Shown in pieces: positions 63,905 through 64,000 of a stretch of DNA of 64,000 nt. Below the pieces are notes generated by a model. It was not told the DNA's origin. It made no database searches and saw nothing but the letters and a program-made list of their open reading frames with translations. The translations under genes were made by a program, and so were the position numbers. The stretch comes from Rheinheimera sp. (GTDB lineage Bacteria > Pseudomonadota > Gammaproteobacteria > Enterobacterales > Alteromonadaceae): NCBI RefSeq assembly GCF_030824435.1, contig NZ_JAVBXS010000026.1, forward strand, positions 1-64,000, written 5' to 3'. The first letter of the stretch is position 1; each line of letters starts with the position of its first letter.

Positions 63905-64000
63905 TTTGTGTTGATTTGTGCTGGCCTTGGTGTTGCAGTGCCAGCGCTTGCCCAAATTGGTGAAAGCCGGTTAGTCTGGTTTATCCCAATCAAAGGAGCT

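Noticed and set aside
1-64000. CRISPR arrays, tRNA, rRNA, insertion sequences, prophage
   Set aside because: No regular spaced repeats, cloverleaf-like sequences, transposase motifs or phage genes were found on reading the whole window.

Overview
The window reads as chromosomal DNA of a gammaproteobacterium of the Alteromonadales/Chromatiales type, most like Rheinheimera or a near relative. This is inferred from the conserved block mutH / rppH-ptsP-(TauE)-lgt-thyA, the glutamine-rich proteins, the abundance of c-di-GMP, CHASE and MCP signalling genes, and several outer-membrane proteins of kinds common in Shewanella and Rheinheimera. I saw no rRNA, tRNA, CRISPR array, insertion sequence or prophage. 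Both window edges fall in chromosome, and the first gene is cut by the left edge.

Layout. 1-5.8 kb (+): end of a choice-of-anchor I protein, then a tight trio of PstS-like binding protein, beta-barrel protein and GGDEF-EAL enzyme. 6-8.7 kb (-): MASE1/CHASE/PAS histidine kinase. 9.2-13.7 kb (-): a five-gene run that I consider the most interesting locus. It encodes an 87-residue borosin-type precursor, a periplasmic-TPR GGDEF protein, a GNAT acetyltransferase, a SonM-like borosin alpha-N-methyltransferase and a LepB signal peptidase. 13.9-19.2 kb (-): a bifunctional penicillin-binding protein, SlyD, a His/Tyr-rich exported protein and an MtfA peptidase. 19.3-28.1 kb: upp, a CHASE/PAS protein with a degenerate kinase end, DUF3422, sterol-desaturase-like protein, LysE exporter, a divergent outer-membrane protein / cupredoxin pair, and tpx. 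28.2-32.5 kb (-): a 1416-residue multi-membrane-segment protein of unknown function.

32.9-36.0 kb (+): a fatty-acid desaturase operon (DesC-like reductase, DesB-like desaturase, thioesterase-like protein) whose leader carries three FabR/DesT-like palindromes. 36.2-43.6 kb: a binding-protein lipoprotein, mutH, then rppH, ptsP, a TauE/SafE permease, lgt and thyA. The mutH-rppH gap holds two exact DnaA boxes. 44.0-46.1 kb: ECF sigma factor, membrane-anchored partner and DUF4097 protein in overlapping order. 46.3-47.7 kb (-): fadL with a FadR-like site. 48.1-55.5 kb: an RND efflux adaptor with two permeases and no outer-membrane channel. 55.7-56.5 kb: a yybP-ykoY-like manganese riboswitch in front of a TMEM165/GDT1 family protein. 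56.5-58.1 kb (-): a glutamine-rich coiled-coil protein with a KfrA-like N-terminus. 58.5-61.2 kb (-): a chemoreceptor and a Tsx/OmpK porin in one run with a sigma-28-like promoter. 61.6-63.8 kb: YgiQ radical SAM protein.

Themes: lipid handling (desaturase operon, fadL, thioesterase, sterol-desaturase-like protein), c-di-GMP and sensory signalling (two GGDEF proteins, two CHASE proteins, one MCP), envelope transport, and one ribosomally made peptide pathway. All calls rest on reading translated sequence and motifs; no database search was run.
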